Source: Shinella sp. PSBB067 (GTDB taxonomy: Bacteria > Pseudomonadota > Alphaproteobacteria > Rhizobiales > Rhizobiaceae). From it: a DNA stretch of 64,000 bases. The notes under the pieces were generated by a model. It saw only the letters and a list, made by a program, of their open reading frames with translations, ran no database searches and was not told the origin of the DNA. Made by a program: the position numbers and the translations under genes. The DNA lies in contig NZ_CP069303.1 in NCBI RefSeq assembly GCF_016839145.1, positions 1,364,001 through 1,428,000 of the forward strand, in the 5' to 3' direction. Below, one piece after another: positions 50,300 through 59,946 of this stretch (within the stretch, counting starts at the first letter, position 1; each line of letters opens with the position of its first letter).

Positions 50300-52114
50300 T
50301 TGCGCCCCTTCCTGATGGCCCTAGCCGCCTCGATGCTCGCTCTCGCCCCCCTCTCCGGCCTTGCCGCCCCGGTGCACGCCATCGCGATGCATGGCGAACC
50401 CGCGCTTCCGCCGGGCTATGCGCATTTCGATTACGTCAACCCGGACGTGAAGAAGGGCGGGCGCATCGCCTACGGCGTCGTCGGCACCTTCGACAACCTC
50501 AATCCTTTCATCCTCAAGAGCATGCGCACTACGGCGCGCGGCATGTGGGACCCGGAATTCGGCAACCTCGTCTACGAATCACTGATGCAGCGCTCGCGCG
50601 ACGAAGCCTTCACCATGTACGGCCTCATCGCCGAAACGGCGGAATGGGACGACGACCGCTCGTTCATCCAGTTCAACCTCAACCCGAAGGCGCGCTGGGC
50701 CGACGGCGAGCCGATCACGCCGGAAGACGTCATCTTCAGCTTCGAGCTGCTGCGCGACAAGGGCCGCACGCCCTTCAGCCTCCGGCTCGACGGGGTCGAG
50801 AAAGTCGAGAAGGTCGGCGAACGCAGCGTGCGCTTCACCTTCAACGACAAGGCCGACCGCGAAACGCCGCTTCTGATCGCCGGCTACTCGCCGATCCTGC
50901 CCAAGCACGCCATCGACGTCGAGACGTTCGACCGCACCTCGCTCGCCCTCCCGCTCGGCTCCGGTCCCTACAAGGTGAAGGAAGTCAAGCCGGGCGAGAA
51001 GATCGTCTATGCCCGCGACCCGAACTATTGGGCCAGGGATCTTCCCTCGAAAGTCGGCTTCGACAATTACGACGAGATCTCCGTCGAGTATTTCCTGCAG
51101 GACAATTCGCTTTTCGAGGCGTTCAAGAAGGGGGAGATCGACCTCTACCAGGAGGGCAATCCGACGAAGTGGACGCGCGGCTACGATTTCCCGGCCGCCC
51201 TCTCCGGCGCGGTCGTCAAGGACGCCATCACGCCGAAGACGCCCTCGGGCATGTTCGGCTTCGTCTTCAACACCCGCCGCCCGCTCTTCCAGAACCGCGA
51301 CCTGCGCAAGGCGCTGACGCTGGTTTTCGATTTCGACTGGGTGAACCGCAGCCTTTTCGAGAATGCCTACAAGCGCACGCAGAGCTACTGGCAGAATTCC
51401 GAGCTGAGCTCGATGGGCGTGGCGGCCGATGCACGCGAGCGCGAGATCGCCGGCCCTGCGCTGTCGCGCATCGACGCGGACATCCTCGACGGCACGCATC
51501 TGCTGCCGACGACCGACGCGTCGGGCCGCGACCGCAAGGTGCTGCGCGAGGCGATGGATTTCTTCCGGAAGGCCGGCTACGCCATCAAGGGCGGGCAGAT
51601 GGTCGATGACGCGGGCAAGCCGCTGGCCTTCGAGATCATGACGCAGAACGCGGACCAGGAGAAACTGGCCCTCGCCTACCAGCGTTTCCTCACCGCGCTC
51701 GGCGTGAAGGCGGCGATCCGCACGGTGGACGATTCGCAGTACCAGAGCCGGACGCAGACCTTCGACTATGACGTCATCGTCAAGGCGTTCCCCTCCTCGC
51801 TCTCGCCGGGCCGGGACCAGATCAGCTACTGGAGCTCGGCCATGCGCGACCGGCCCGGCAGCTCCAACTTCGCCGGCATCGCCGATCCCGACGTCGACCG
51901 CATCCTCGAGGCCATCCTGACCGCGCGCACGGCGGAGGATTTCCGCTCGGCCGTGCGCCTGCACGACAGGATGCTCCTTTCGGGCTATTATGTCGTGCCG
52001 CTCTACCATCTCGGCGAACAGTGGGTCGCGCATTCCAAGCATATCGCCCGGCCGCAGGCGGTTCCGCTCTACGGTTTCCAGTTCCCGACATGGTGGGACG
52101 AGCGGGCGCAGTAA
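50300..52114 (+). CDS. Extracellular solute-binding protein, family 5 (YejA-like)
   Basis: A 604-residue periplasmic peptide-type binding protein. It has a signal peptide (about 1-23), the family-5 start (HAIAMHGEPALPPGYAHFDYVNPDVKKGGRIAYGVVGTFDNLNPF) and the domain motifs WADGEPITPEDVIFSFELLRD and GSGPYKVKEVKPGEKIVYARDPNYW. YejA-type proteins serve importers of peptides such as microcin C or muropeptides. No permease or ATPase gene is next to it. The TTG start at 50300 is supported by GAGGAG 5-6 bases upstream; the ATG at 50315 is possible but shortens the signal. Confidence 0.92.
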   Translation: MRPFLMALAASMLALAPLSGLAAPVHAIAMHGEPALPPGYAHFDYVNPDVKKGGRIAYGVVGTFDNLNPFILKSMRTTARGMWDPEFGNLVYESLMQRSRDEAFTMYGLIAETAEWDDDRSFIQFNLNPKARWADGEPITPEDVIFSFELLRDKGRTPFSLRLDGVEKVEKVGERSVRFTFNDKADRETPLLIAGYSPILPKHAIDVETFDRTSLALPLGSGPYKVKEVKPGEKIVYARDPNYWARDLPSKVGFDNYDEISVEYFLQDNSLFEAFKKGEIDLYQEGNPTKWTRGYDFPAALSGAVVKDAITPKTPSGMFGFVFNTRRPLFQNRDLRKALTLVFDFDWVNRSLFENAYKRTQSYWQNSELSSMGVAADAREREIAGPALSRIDADILDGTHLLPTTDASGRDRKVLREAMDFFRKAGYAIKGGQMVDDAGKPLAFEIMTQNADQEKLALAYQRFLTALGVKAAIRTVDDSQYQSRTQTFDYDVIVKAFPSSLSPGRDQISYWSSAMRDRPGSSNFAGIADPDVDRILEAILTARTAEDFRSAVRLHDRMLLSGYYVVPLYHLGEQWVAHSKHIARPQAVPLYGFQFPTWWDERAQ

Positions 52115-52229
52115 AGGGGCCATCCCCAGAACTCGGGTTACCCTGAGGTAATCTGTTGAAAGCGGCGGCGCGTCGGCCTATCTCGGCGTCCTGTTCCGGA
52201 ATCTCCCGGCACCTCGAAAGGAAAACCGG

Positions 52230-52901
52230 ATGGAAGCCATTACGATCGATGTCGTCTCTGATGTCGTCTGCCCCTGGTGCTATCTGGGCAAGAAACGGCT
52301 CGACAAGGCGATCGACGCCGTGAAGGACGAGCTTGTCGTCACGGTGACGTTCCGGCCCTACCAGCTCAATCCCGACATGCCGCCGGAAGGCGTCGACCAC
52401 AAGAAGCATCTCGCCGAAAAGCTCGGCGGCACTGACGCCGTCGACCGCGCCCATCAAATGCTGACGGGGCTGGGCAAGGAGGACGGCATCGCCTTCGATT
52501 TTCCCGCCGTCAAGATCAGCCCCAACACGCTCGACGCGCATCGCCTCCTGCGCTGGGCGATGATCGAAGGCCCCGAAATCCAGGGCCGCGTCGCGCTCGC
52601 CCTCTTCAAGGCCTATTTCGAGGAAGGCCGCAATGTCGGCGACCGTGCCGTGCTGCTCGACATCGCGGAAACCTCGGGCATGGACCGCGCCGTGGTGACC
52701 GCCCTCTTTTCCGCCGGTGCCGACGTCGATTCCGTCAAGGAGGAGATCGGCATGGCCCGCGACATGGGCGTGACGGGCGTGCCCTGCTTCATCATCGACA
52801 ACAAATACGCCGTGATGGGCGCCCAGTCCGTCGATGTTCTCACCAACGCCTTCCGCGAGATCGCGGCGATGAAGGCGCAGGAGCGCGTCGGGCAGAATTG
52901 A
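52230..52901 (+). CDS. DsbA-family oxidoreductase (FrnE-like)
   Basis: A 223-residue thioredoxin-fold protein with a helical insertion. The active site CPWC (Cys14-Cys17, DVVCPWCYLGKK) and the cis-Pro region GVTGVPCFIIDNKYAVMGAQ fit the FrnE/polyketide-type DsbA group. It has no signal peptide, so it is cytoplasmic. GAAAGGAAAACC precedes the ATG. The GST gene converges 6 bases after its stop. Confidence 0.93.
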   Translation: MEAITIDVVSDVVCPWCYLGKKRLDKAIDAVKDELVVTVTFRPYQLNPDMPPEGVDHKKHLAEKLGGTDAVDRAHQMLTGLGKEDGIAFDFPAVKISPNTLDAHRLLRWAMIEGPEIQGRVALALFKAYFEEGRNVGDRAVLLDIAETSGMDRAVVTALFSAGADVDSVKEEIGMARDMGVTGVPCFIIDNKYAVMGAQSVDVLTNAFREIAAMKAQERVGQN

Positions 52902-52907
52902 GCGGTC

Positions 52908-53549
52908 TTATCCGCTCGCCGCAAGAACGGAGGGGCGGACCTTGCTCCGCTCCCACCATGCCTGAATGGACGGGAATTCGCGAATGAGCGCGGCGCCCTC
53001 CGGCGCTTCCTTGAACAGGCCGAACATCGGAGCGGCATGAAAGTCGGCCAATGATGGCTCCGGCCCGGAGAGCCAGTTTTCGGCTCCCAGCAAGTTCGAA
53101 AGCGCCCCCAGGAAGAGGCGGGCCTTTTCAACGCCGGCGGCAATGCGTGCTTCGTCTATCGCCTCGTTCCCGGATGCCTCCATCCGCTGCACGTAGACAT
53201 CCCACACCATCGGCAGATAGGCGTAATTGTCCAGCATCGCGACGATCTGGTTCATACGCGCGCGATCACGAAGAGCGCGCGGTTGCAGCGGCGGTCCGGA
53301 AAATGCCTCATCCACGTAGCGGGTTATCGCGCTTGTTTCGTAGAGGGCGAACCCGTCGTGCTCGAAGGCTGGAATGCGGCCAAAGGGTTGCCGCGCAAGA
53401 TGCTCGGGCGGCACGCCCTCGTCTGAAAACACGTCCACCGGCACGAGATTGTAAGGCACTCCCTTTTCATGGAGTGCGATGCGCACGATCCGAACGTAGA
53501 CGCTGTAGCTTGCGCCATAGACCGTGACCGATGGATGCATTTCCGGCAT
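52908..53549 (-). CDS. Glutathione S-transferase family protein
   Basis: A 213-residue protein with an N-terminal thioredoxin-like domain (VTVYGASYSVYVRIVRIALHEKGVPYNLV; RIPAFEHDGFALYETSAITRYVDEAF holds the glutathione-binding ES/ETSAI motif) and a C-terminal helical GST domain (SLADFHAAPMFGLF). Its substrate is unknown. It lies 30 bases after the start-side of the mfd end but is a separate unit; the function is inferred from the fold. Confidence 0.9.
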   Translation of the reverse strand: MPEMHPSVTVYGASYSVYVRIVRIALHEKGVPYNLVPVDVFSDEGVPPEHLARQPFGRIPAFEHDGFALYETSAITRYVDEAFSGPPLQPRALRDRARMNQIVAMLDNYAYLPMVWDVYVQRMEASGNEAIDEARIAAGVEKARLFLGALSNLLGAENWLSGPEPSLADFHAAPMFGLFKEAPEGAALIREFPSIQAWWERSKVRPSVLAASG

Positions 53550-53579
53550 TTCGCAATCCTCCCGGCCCTGGTGCTCCGC

Positions 53580-56500
53580 TCAGTTGCCCTGCTTCGCCAG
53601 CCCCGCAAGCTGCGTCATCACCTGCGCCGCGCCCGTCAGGCGCTTTTCCGGCGTGGGGTAGTCGCGGGCGAGGAACAGGCTCTGGTCCGGCCTGATCTTG
53701 ACCAGCGCGCCCTGCCTGGCGATGTAGCCGACCAGTGCCGTCGGGTTCGGGAATTCCTTGTTGCGGAACTGCACGACGACGCCCTTCGGGCCGGCATCGA
53801 GCTTCTCGACATTGGCCACGCGGCAGAGCGACTTGATGTAGACGATCTTCAGGAGATGCTGCACCTCGATAGGCAACGGGCCGAACCGGTCGATCAGTTC
53901 CGCGCCGAAGGCGTCGATGTCGCCAAGCTCGGTGATCTCGCCGAGGCGGCGGTAGAGGCCGAGGCGCAGGTGCAGGTCCGGCACGTAATCATCGGGGATC
54001 ATGACCGGCGTGCCGACGGAAATCTGCGGCGACCAGCCGCTGTCGGCGACCTCCTCGTCGCCCTTGATCTCGGCGACGGCCTCTTCCAGCATCTGCTGGT
54101 AAAGCTCGAAGCCAACCTCCTTGATATGGCCGGACTGTTCCTCGCCGAGAAGGTTGCCCGCGCCGCGGATGTCGAGGTCGTGGCTGGCGAGCTGGAAGCC
54201 GGCGCCGAGCGTGTCGAGCGATTGCAGCACCTTGAGGCGGCGTTCCGCCGTGCCCGTCAGCGTGCGGTTGACCGGCAGGGTCAGCAGCGCGAAGGCGCGG
54301 ACCTTGGATCGGCCGACGCGGCCGCGAAGCTGGTAGAGCTGGGCGAGGCCGAACATGTCGGCGCGGTGGATGATCATCGTGTTCGCCGTCGGCACGTCGA
54401 GGCCGGATTCGACGATGGTCGTCGAGAGCAGCACATCGTAGCGGCCTTCGTAGAAGGCGTTCATGATGTCTTCGAGTTCGGTGGCCGGCATCTGGCCGTG
54501 CGCGACGGCGACCTTCAGCTCCGGCACGTCCTGCCGCAAGAAATCGTGGATTTCCGAGAGGTCGCTGAGGCGGGGGCAGACGTAGAAGCTCTGGCCGCCG
54601 CGATAGTGCTCGCGCATCAGCGTCTCGCGGATGACGAGCGGATCGAAGGGCGAGATGAAGGTACGCACCGCCATGCGGTCGACCGGCGGCGTGGTGATCA
54701 GCGAGAGCTCGCGCACGCCCGTCATGGCGAGCTGCAAGGTGCGCGGGATGGGCGTCGCCGAGAGCGTGAGGACGTGCACGTCGCTCTTCAGCTCCTTCAG
54801 CCGCTCCTTGTGCTTCACGCCGAAATGCTGCTCCTCGTCGATGATGAGGAGGCCGAGATTGGCGAATTTTATGGAGCTACCGAGCAGCGCATGGGTACCG
54901 ACGACGATATCCGTCCTGCCCTCGGAAAGCTCCTTCTTCGTCAGCGCCAGTTCCTTCGAGCCGACGAGGCGGGAGGCCTGCTGCACACGGATCGGCAGGC
55001 CCCGGAAACGGTCGCAGAAGGTCTTGAAATGCTGGCGCGCGAGCAGCGTCGTCGGCACGACGACGGCAACCTGCACGCCGTTCATCGCCGCGATGAAGGC
55101 GGCGCGCAGCGCCACTTCCGTCTTGCCGAAACCGACGTCGCCGCAGACGAGGCGGTCCATCGGCCGGCCGGCGCCGAGATCCTCGCGCACGGCGTCGATG
55201 GCGTTCGCCTGGTCGTCCGTCTCGTCATACGGGAAGCGGGCGGCGAATTCGTCATAGACGCCTTCCGGCGCCGCCAGCACGGGAGCATGGCGCACAAGGC
55301 GCGCGGCGGCGATCTGGATGAGGCCGCTCGCCATGTCGAGCAGGCGCTTCTTGAGCTTGGCCTTGCGCGCCTGCCAGGCGACGCCGCCGAGCTTGTCGAG
55401 CAGCGCATCCGTGCCTTCGCCCCCATAGCGCGAGAGGAGGTCGATGTTCTCGACGGGCAGGAAGAGCTTGGCGTCGTCCGCATAGACGAGTTCGAGGCAG
55501 GCATGCGGCGCGCCGGCTGCCTCGATGGTGCGCAGCCCGACGAAGCGGCCGATACCGTGCTCGGCATGGACGACAATGGAGCCTTCGTCGAGGCCGGCGA
55601 CCTCGGTGATGAAATCCGCGCCGCGCTTGCGCCGTTTCGAGCGCCGCACCATGCGGTCGCCGAGGATGTCCTGCTCGCCGATGACGATAATGTCGCCCGC
55701 CTCGAAGCCGCTTTCGAGGCTGAGGACGGCAGATCCCGCCTCGCCCGGCTTCAGCTTGCGCAGATCGCCGAATTTCTCGACGGGCACGACATTGCCGAGC
55801 CCGTGTTCGGCAAGCACCTGCAGGAGGCGATCCAGCGAACCTTCCGACCAGCCCGTCACCAGCACCTTGGCGCCGGACGCCCGCTTGTCCGCGATATGCT
55901 TCACGGCCTGGTCGAAGACGTTGACGCGTGCGCCGTCCGCATCCTCGCTGCCGGCCGGCCGCGCCCAGCGCATGCCGGGCCGCGCCTCGACGGTCTCGAC
56001 ATGGCGGGCCTCGCCCTCGTGCTCGTTGAAGGGGGAGAGACGGATGGCGTTTCGCTCGTCGAGTTCGCGGGCGAAGCGCTCGGCGTCGAGATAGAGAAGG
56101 CCCGGCGGCACCGGCTTGTAGGGCGTCGCCTGCGCCACCTGACCCTTGCCGGGCGTGGCGGAGGCAAGGCGCGCGTCGTAATAGTCGCGCACGAGGCGCG
56201 AGCGCTCGACCGCCGCCTCGCGCACCGTATGGTCGGTGACGAAGCGGAAGCCTTCCAGATAGTCGAAGGCGGTTTCGAGTTCGGCGTAGAACAGCGGCAG
56301 CCAGTGCTCCATGCCGGGATAGCGCCGCCCTTCGGAAACGGCCTGGTAGAGCGCATCGTCGCGCGTCGCGGCGCCGAAGGAGGAGAGATACTGCTTGCGG
56401 AAATGCGAGATCGTCTCCGGCGTCAGCGTCACCTCGCTCATCGGGTTAAGGTCGAGGGCGCGCGCCTGCCCGGTCGTGCGCTGGCTGGCGGGGTCGAACG

Positions 56501-57092
56501 CGCGGATCGATTCCAGCGTGTCGCCGAAGAAATCGAGGCGCACCGGCTCCAGGCTGCCGGGCACGAAGACGTCGAGAATGCCGCCGCGCACGGCAAATTC
56601 CCCTACCTCGCGCACCGTGGCGACGCGCTCGAAGCCGTTGCGCTCCAGCCGCGCGGCGATGTCGTCCATGCGGACCTGGTTGCCGGGCCTTGCGGAAAAG
56701 GCAAGGTTCTCGATGACCATCCGCGACGCCGTCTTCTGCAGCATGGCATTGACCGTGACGAGCACGATGGCCGCATGCGGCTTCTTACGGTGGGCGATCA
56801 GCGCCGAGAGCGCGGAAAGCCGGCGCGCGGAGACTTCGGCGCTCGGCGAGACGCGGTCGTAGGGAAGGCAGTCCCAGCCGGGCAGCGTCAGCACGGGGAT
56901 ATCGGGTGCGACGAAGCCGAGCATCTGTTCGAGATCGGAAATGCGCTGGCCGTCCGAGAGCACATAGGCGACGGGGCCTGTCTTGCGGGCGAGATCGGCG
57001 AGGATCAGCGGCTCGACCCCGGAGGGCACGGCGCCGATGGTCATCGGCCGGCCGGCGCCGGCAACGCGTTCAGGGGAAAATCCGGGAATCAT
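53580..57092 (-). CDS. mfd: Transcription-repair coupling factor
   Basis: A 1170-residue translocase that removes RNA polymerase stalled at DNA lesions and recruits UvrA. It has UvrB-like N-terminal domains, an RNA-polymerase-interacting (CarD-like) domain (GSIVVHAEHGIGRFVGLRTIEA), superfamily-2 helicase motifs (Walker A GDVGFGKT around residue 650; DEEQHFG; TATPIPRTL; GRVGRS) and a C-terminal TRCF domain. The ATG at 57092 overlaps the stop of sdhE by four bases; the upstream in-frame ATG at 57200 lies inside sdhE and is not used. Confidence 0.96.
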   Translation of the reverse strand: MIPGFSPERVAGAGRPMTIGAVPSGVEPLILADLARKTGPVAYVLSDGQRISDLEQMLGFVAPDIPVLTLPGWDCLPYDRVSPSAEVSARRLSALSALIAHRKKPHAAIVLVTVNAMLQKTASRMVIENLAFSARPGNQVRMDDIAARLERNGFERVATVREVGEFAVRGGILDVFVPGSLEPVRLDFFGDTLESIRAFDPASQRTTGQARALDLNPMSEVTLTPETISHFRKQYLSSFGAATRDDALYQAVSEGRRYPGMEHWLPLFYAELETAFDYLEGFRFVTDHTVREAAVERSRLVRDYYDARLASATPGKGQVAQATPYKPVPPGLLYLDAERFARELDERNAIRLSPFNEHEGEARHVETVEARPGMRWARPAGSEDADGARVNVFDQAVKHIADKRASGAKVLVTGWSEGSLDRLLQVLAEHGLGNVVPVEKFGDLRKLKPGEAGSAVLSLESGFEAGDIIVIGEQDILGDRMVRRSKRRKRGADFITEVAGLDEGSIVVHAEHGIGRFVGLRTIEAAGAPHACLELVYADDAKLFLPVENIDLLSRYGGEGTDALLDKLGGVAWQARKAKLKKRLLDMASGLIQIAAARLVRHAPVLAAPEGVYDEFAARFPYDETDDQANAIDAVREDLGAGRPMDRLVCGDVGFGKTEVALRAAFIAAMNGVQVAVVVPTTLLARQHFKTFCDRFRGLPIRVQQASRLVGSKELALTKKELSEGRTDIVVGTHALLGSSIKFANLGLLIIDEEQHFGVKHKERLKELKSDVHVLTLSATPIPRTLQLAMTGVRELSLITTPPVDRMAVRTFISPFDPLVIRETLMREHYRGGQSFYVCPRLSDLSEIHDFLRQDVPELKVAVAHGQMPATELEDIMNAFYEGRYDVLLSTTIVESGLDVPTANTMIIHRADMFGLAQLYQLRGRVGRSKVRAFALLTLPVNRTLTGTAERRLKVLQSLDTLGAGFQLASHDLDIRGAGNLLGEEQSGHIKEVGFELYQQMLEEAVAEIKGDEEVADSGWSPQISVGTPVMIPDDYVPDLHLRLGLYRRLGEITELGDIDAFGAELIDRFGPLPIEVQHLLKIVYIKSLCRVANVEKLDAGPKGVVVQFRNKEFPNPTALVGYIARQGALVKIRPDQSLFLARDYPTPEKRLTGAAQVMTQLAGLAKQGN

Positions 57093-57397
57093 GCGCTGAT
57101 GTCTTTGAAGAGCGGCGAGAAATCGGGGCGGTAGGCGGCGATGCGCGGGAAGAGGCCGTCGCGGAACGCGTCCGGCACCGGCTTCTCGCCGGTCACCCAC
57201 TTTATGAGGTCGTTATCCTCCTCGGCCATGATGCGCTCCAGCTCATCGAGCTCGGCCTCGCCGAGCGTCGCGATCTCCGCATCGGCGAAGGCGCCGAGCA
57301 CCAGGTCCATCTCGCGGATGCCCCTGTGCCAACAACGGAAGAGGATGCGCTTGCGGCGCGGGTCGATCTCGGCGCTCGAGCGTGTCGTTCCGGTCAT
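57089..57397 (-). CDS. sdhE: FAD assembly factor SdhE (succinate dehydrogenase assembly factor 2)
   Basis: A 102-residue DUF339 protein with the motif RRKRILFRCWHRGIREMDLVLGAF, including the conserved RGxxE residues used to attach FAD to SdhA. The ATG at 57397 gives the family length. It overlaps mfd by four bases, a frequent alphaproteobacterial order, and is divergent from recG. Confidence 0.94.
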   Translation of the reverse strand: MTGTTRSSAEIDPRRKRILFRCWHRGIREMDLVLGAFADAEIATLGEAELDELERIMAEEDNDLIKWVTGEKPVPDAFRDGLFPRIAAYRPDFSPLFKDISA

Positions 57398-57503
57398 GAT
57401 CGTCCTCGCTTTCCAGCCCTCGGTGCAATTGGCGCTTCTATAGACCGGCAAAAGCCGCTTGTCAGCCTTGCCAAAGGCATGATCTCCGGCGATTTTGCCC
57501 GCC

Positions 57504-59609
57504 ATGAGACCTGCCCTGCTCGATCCGCTCTTCGCACCCCTCTCCTCGCTCCCCGGCATCGGCCCGAAGCTGGGCGGCCTCTTCGCGCGCCTGCTCGGCC
57601 AGGAGAGCATCGAGGATTGCCGCGTCGTCGATCTCGTCTTCCATTTCCCGCATTCGATCGTCGACCGGCGCAACCAGCCGGGCATCGCCAATGCGCCGCC
57701 GGGCGTCATCGTCACCATCACCGGCCGCGTCGACCGCCACCAGCCGCCGCCGCCCGGCCGGTCGAGCCAGCCCTACCGCGTCTTCCTGCACGACGAGACC
57801 GGGGAACTGGCGCTCACCTTCTTCCGGGTCAAGGGCAATTGGCTGGAAAAGGCGCTGCCCATCGATGAAACCGTCGTGGTGAGCGGCAAGGTCGACTGGT
57901 TCAACGGCCGCCCCTCGATGGTGCATCCCGACTACATGGCGCGGCTCGGCGAGGCCGACAGCGTGCCGCTGGTCGAGCCGGTGCATGGCCTCACGGCCGG
58001 CCTGACATCCCGCGTCCTGCGCAAGGTGGTGGAGGCCGCCATCGCCCGCGTGCCGCATCTGCCGGAATGGATCGACGCGACGTTGCTGCAACGGCAGGGC
58101 TTTCCGTCCGCCTTCGATGCCTTCCACCGCCTGCACGACCCGCGCGACGAGACGGACCTCGACCCGCAGGCCCCCGCCCGCCGCCGCCTCGCCTATGACG
58201 AATTCCTGGCGGGCCAGATCTCGCTCGCCCTCGTGCGCCAGCGCCTGCGCAAGGTCGCCGGCCGGCCGGTGACCGCGACCGGCGCGCTGAGCCGCCCGGT
58301 CATCGACGCCCTGCCCTTTTCGCTGACGAACAGCCAGCAGACGGCCATCGGCGAGGTGCTGAAGGACATGGCCGGCGAGCAGCGCATGCTGCGGCTCCTG
58401 CAGGGCGATGTCGGCGCGGGCAAGACGGCGGTGGCGCTGATGGCGATGCTCGCCGCCATCGAATCCGGCGGGCAGGCCGTGCTGATGGCCCCGACGGAAA
58501 TCCTCGCCCGCCAGCATTTCGCCACGCTCTCGCGCATGGCGGCACCGGCCGGTGTCACCATCGACGTGCTGACCGGCCGCACCAAGGGGCGCGAACGCGA
58601 CGCCATCCTCGAACGCATCGCCTCGGGCGAGACGCAGATGGTCATCGGCACCCATGCGCTCTTCCAGGAGAACGTCGCCTACAAGGACCTCGTGCTCGCC
58701 GTGGTGGATGAACAGCACCGTTTCGGCGTGCACCAGCGCCTTCGCCTGACGGCAAAGGGCATCTCTCCGCACATGCTGGTGATGACGGCGACGCCCATCC
58801 CGCGCACCCTCGTCCTCGCCGCCTTCGGCGACATGGACGTCTCCAAGCTCACGGAAAAGCCGGCCGGCCGCAAGCCGATCCAGACCGTCGTGGTGCCGCA
58901 GGAGCGCACCGGCGACATCGTCGATCGCCTGCGCGCCGCGCTTGCCGAAGGCAAGAAGGCCTACTGGATCTGCCCGCTGGTCGAGGAATCCGAGGAAAGC
59001 GACCTCATGTCCGTCGAGGAACGGCACGCGGCGCTCGCCGGCATCTTCGGCGATGCCGCCGGCCTCGTGCACGGGCGCATGAGCGGGCCGGAAAAGGACG
59101 CCGCCATGCTCGCCTTCAAGAACGGCGAGACGCGGCTGCTGGTCGCGACGACCGTCGTGGAGGTCGGCGTCGACGTGCCGGATGCCTCCATCATGGTCAT
59201 CGAACATGCCGAGCGCTTCGGCCTTGCCCAGCTCCACCAGTTGCGCGGGCGCGTCGGGCGCGGCGAGGAAGCATCGAGCTGCATCCTGCTCTACAAGGGG
59301 CCGCTCGGCGAGAACGGCCGTGCGCGTCTTTCGATCCTGCGCGAGACGGAGGATGGCTTCCGCATCGCCGAGGAGGATCTGAAGCTGCGCGGCGAAGGCG
59401 AGCTGCTCGGCACCCGGCAGTCCGGCACGCCGGGCTTCCTCGTCGCAAGCCTCGAAGCGCACGGCGATCTTCTCGAAATCGCCCGCAAGGACGCCGCCTA
59501 TCTTCTCGAGCGCGACCCGGAACTGACGGGCGAGCGGGGCGAAGCGATCCGCACCCTGCTCTATCTCTACCGCCGCGACGAGGCGATCCGCTTCCTGCGC
59601 GCCGGTTGA
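57504..59609 (+). CDS. recG: ATP-dependent DNA helicase RecG
   Basis: A 701-residue helicase that remodels stalled replication forks and Holliday junctions. An N-terminal OB wedge domain (about 60-150) is followed by helicase motifs: Walker A GDVGAGKT at 301-308, DEQH at 402-405, TATPIPRTLVL, and motif VI region QLHQLRGRVGRGEEAS. The ATG at 57504 is chosen over the TTG at 57495. The intergenic gap to sdhE is about 106 bases and carries both promoters. Confidence 0.96.
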   Translation: MRPALLDPLFAPLSSLPGIGPKLGGLFARLLGQESIEDCRVVDLVFHFPHSIVDRRNQPGIANAPPGVIVTITGRVDRHQPPPPGRSSQPYRVFLHDETGELALTFFRVKGNWLEKALPIDETVVVSGKVDWFNGRPSMVHPDYMARLGEADSVPLVEPVHGLTAGLTSRVLRKVVEAAIARVPHLPEWIDATLLQRQGFPSAFDAFHRLHDPRDETDLDPQAPARRRLAYDEFLAGQISLALVRQRLRKVAGRPVTATGALSRPVIDALPFSLTNSQQTAIGEVLKDMAGEQRMLRLLQGDVGAGKTAVALMAMLAAIESGGQAVLMAPTEILARQHFATLSRMAAPAGVTIDVLTGRTKGRERDAILERIASGETQMVIGTHALFQENVAYKDLVLAVVDEQHRFGVHQRLRLTAKGISPHMLVMTATPIPRTLVLAAFGDMDVSKLTEKPAGRKPIQTVVVPQERTGDIVDRLRAALAEGKKAYWICPLVEESEESDLMSVEERHAALAGIFGDAAGLVHGRMSGPEKDAAMLAFKNGETRLLVATTVVEVGVDVPDASIMVIEHAERFGLAQLHQLRGRVGRGEEASSCILLYKGPLGENGRARLSILRETEDGFRIAEEDLKLRGEGELLGTRQSGTPGFLVASLEAHGDLLEIARKDAAYLLERDPELTGERGEAIRTLLYLYRRDEAIRFLRAG

Positions 59610-59688
59610 TGCCCACAAAATCGTGATTTCGCCGGGACTGCCCGTGAAGGCATACTTCTCCATGCATCAGCGAAAAAGGAGAAATGCC

Positions 59689-59904
59689 ATGAAGACAGTT
59701 CTCGCAGTCGCGGCGACGCTTGCCCTTTCCGCCTCCGCAGCCTTTGCGGATTGCGCCTGGCACAACAAGATCTCGGCCGAAGCCAAGGTCGACAAGACGA
59801 TCACCACCGCCAGCGTGACCACGACCGAAAAGCAGTCCCGCCTGCCGGCACAAGCCGACCGGATCATCCTGGACGAACGGCAGAACGCCGTCGTCGAGGA
59901 ATAG
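59689..59904 (+). CDS. Small exported protein, 71 aa
   Basis: A signal peptide (MKTVLAVAATLALSASAAFA) is followed by a ~50-residue mature part with one Cys and many Thr/Lys residues (CAWHNKISAEAKVDKTITTASVTTTEKQS). AAAAGGAG lies 8 bases ahead of the ATG at 59689, which excludes the longer frame. It is a conserved-looking rhizobial periplasmic protein of unknown function. Confidence 0.72.
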   Translation: MKTVLAVAATLALSASAAFADCAWHNKISAEAKVDKTITTASVTTTEKQSRLPAQADRIILDERQNAVVEE

Positions 59905-59946
59905 GCATGCCGAGCCGTCCCGCCCGCGGGGCGGCTCGCCCTTTTC

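Noticed and set aside
53469..57134. Plus-strand open frame of about 1,220 codons opposite mfd
   Set aside because: Same cause: a composition-driven antisense frame of mfd with biased residues (Arg, Ala, Glu, Asp, His) and no recognisable fold.
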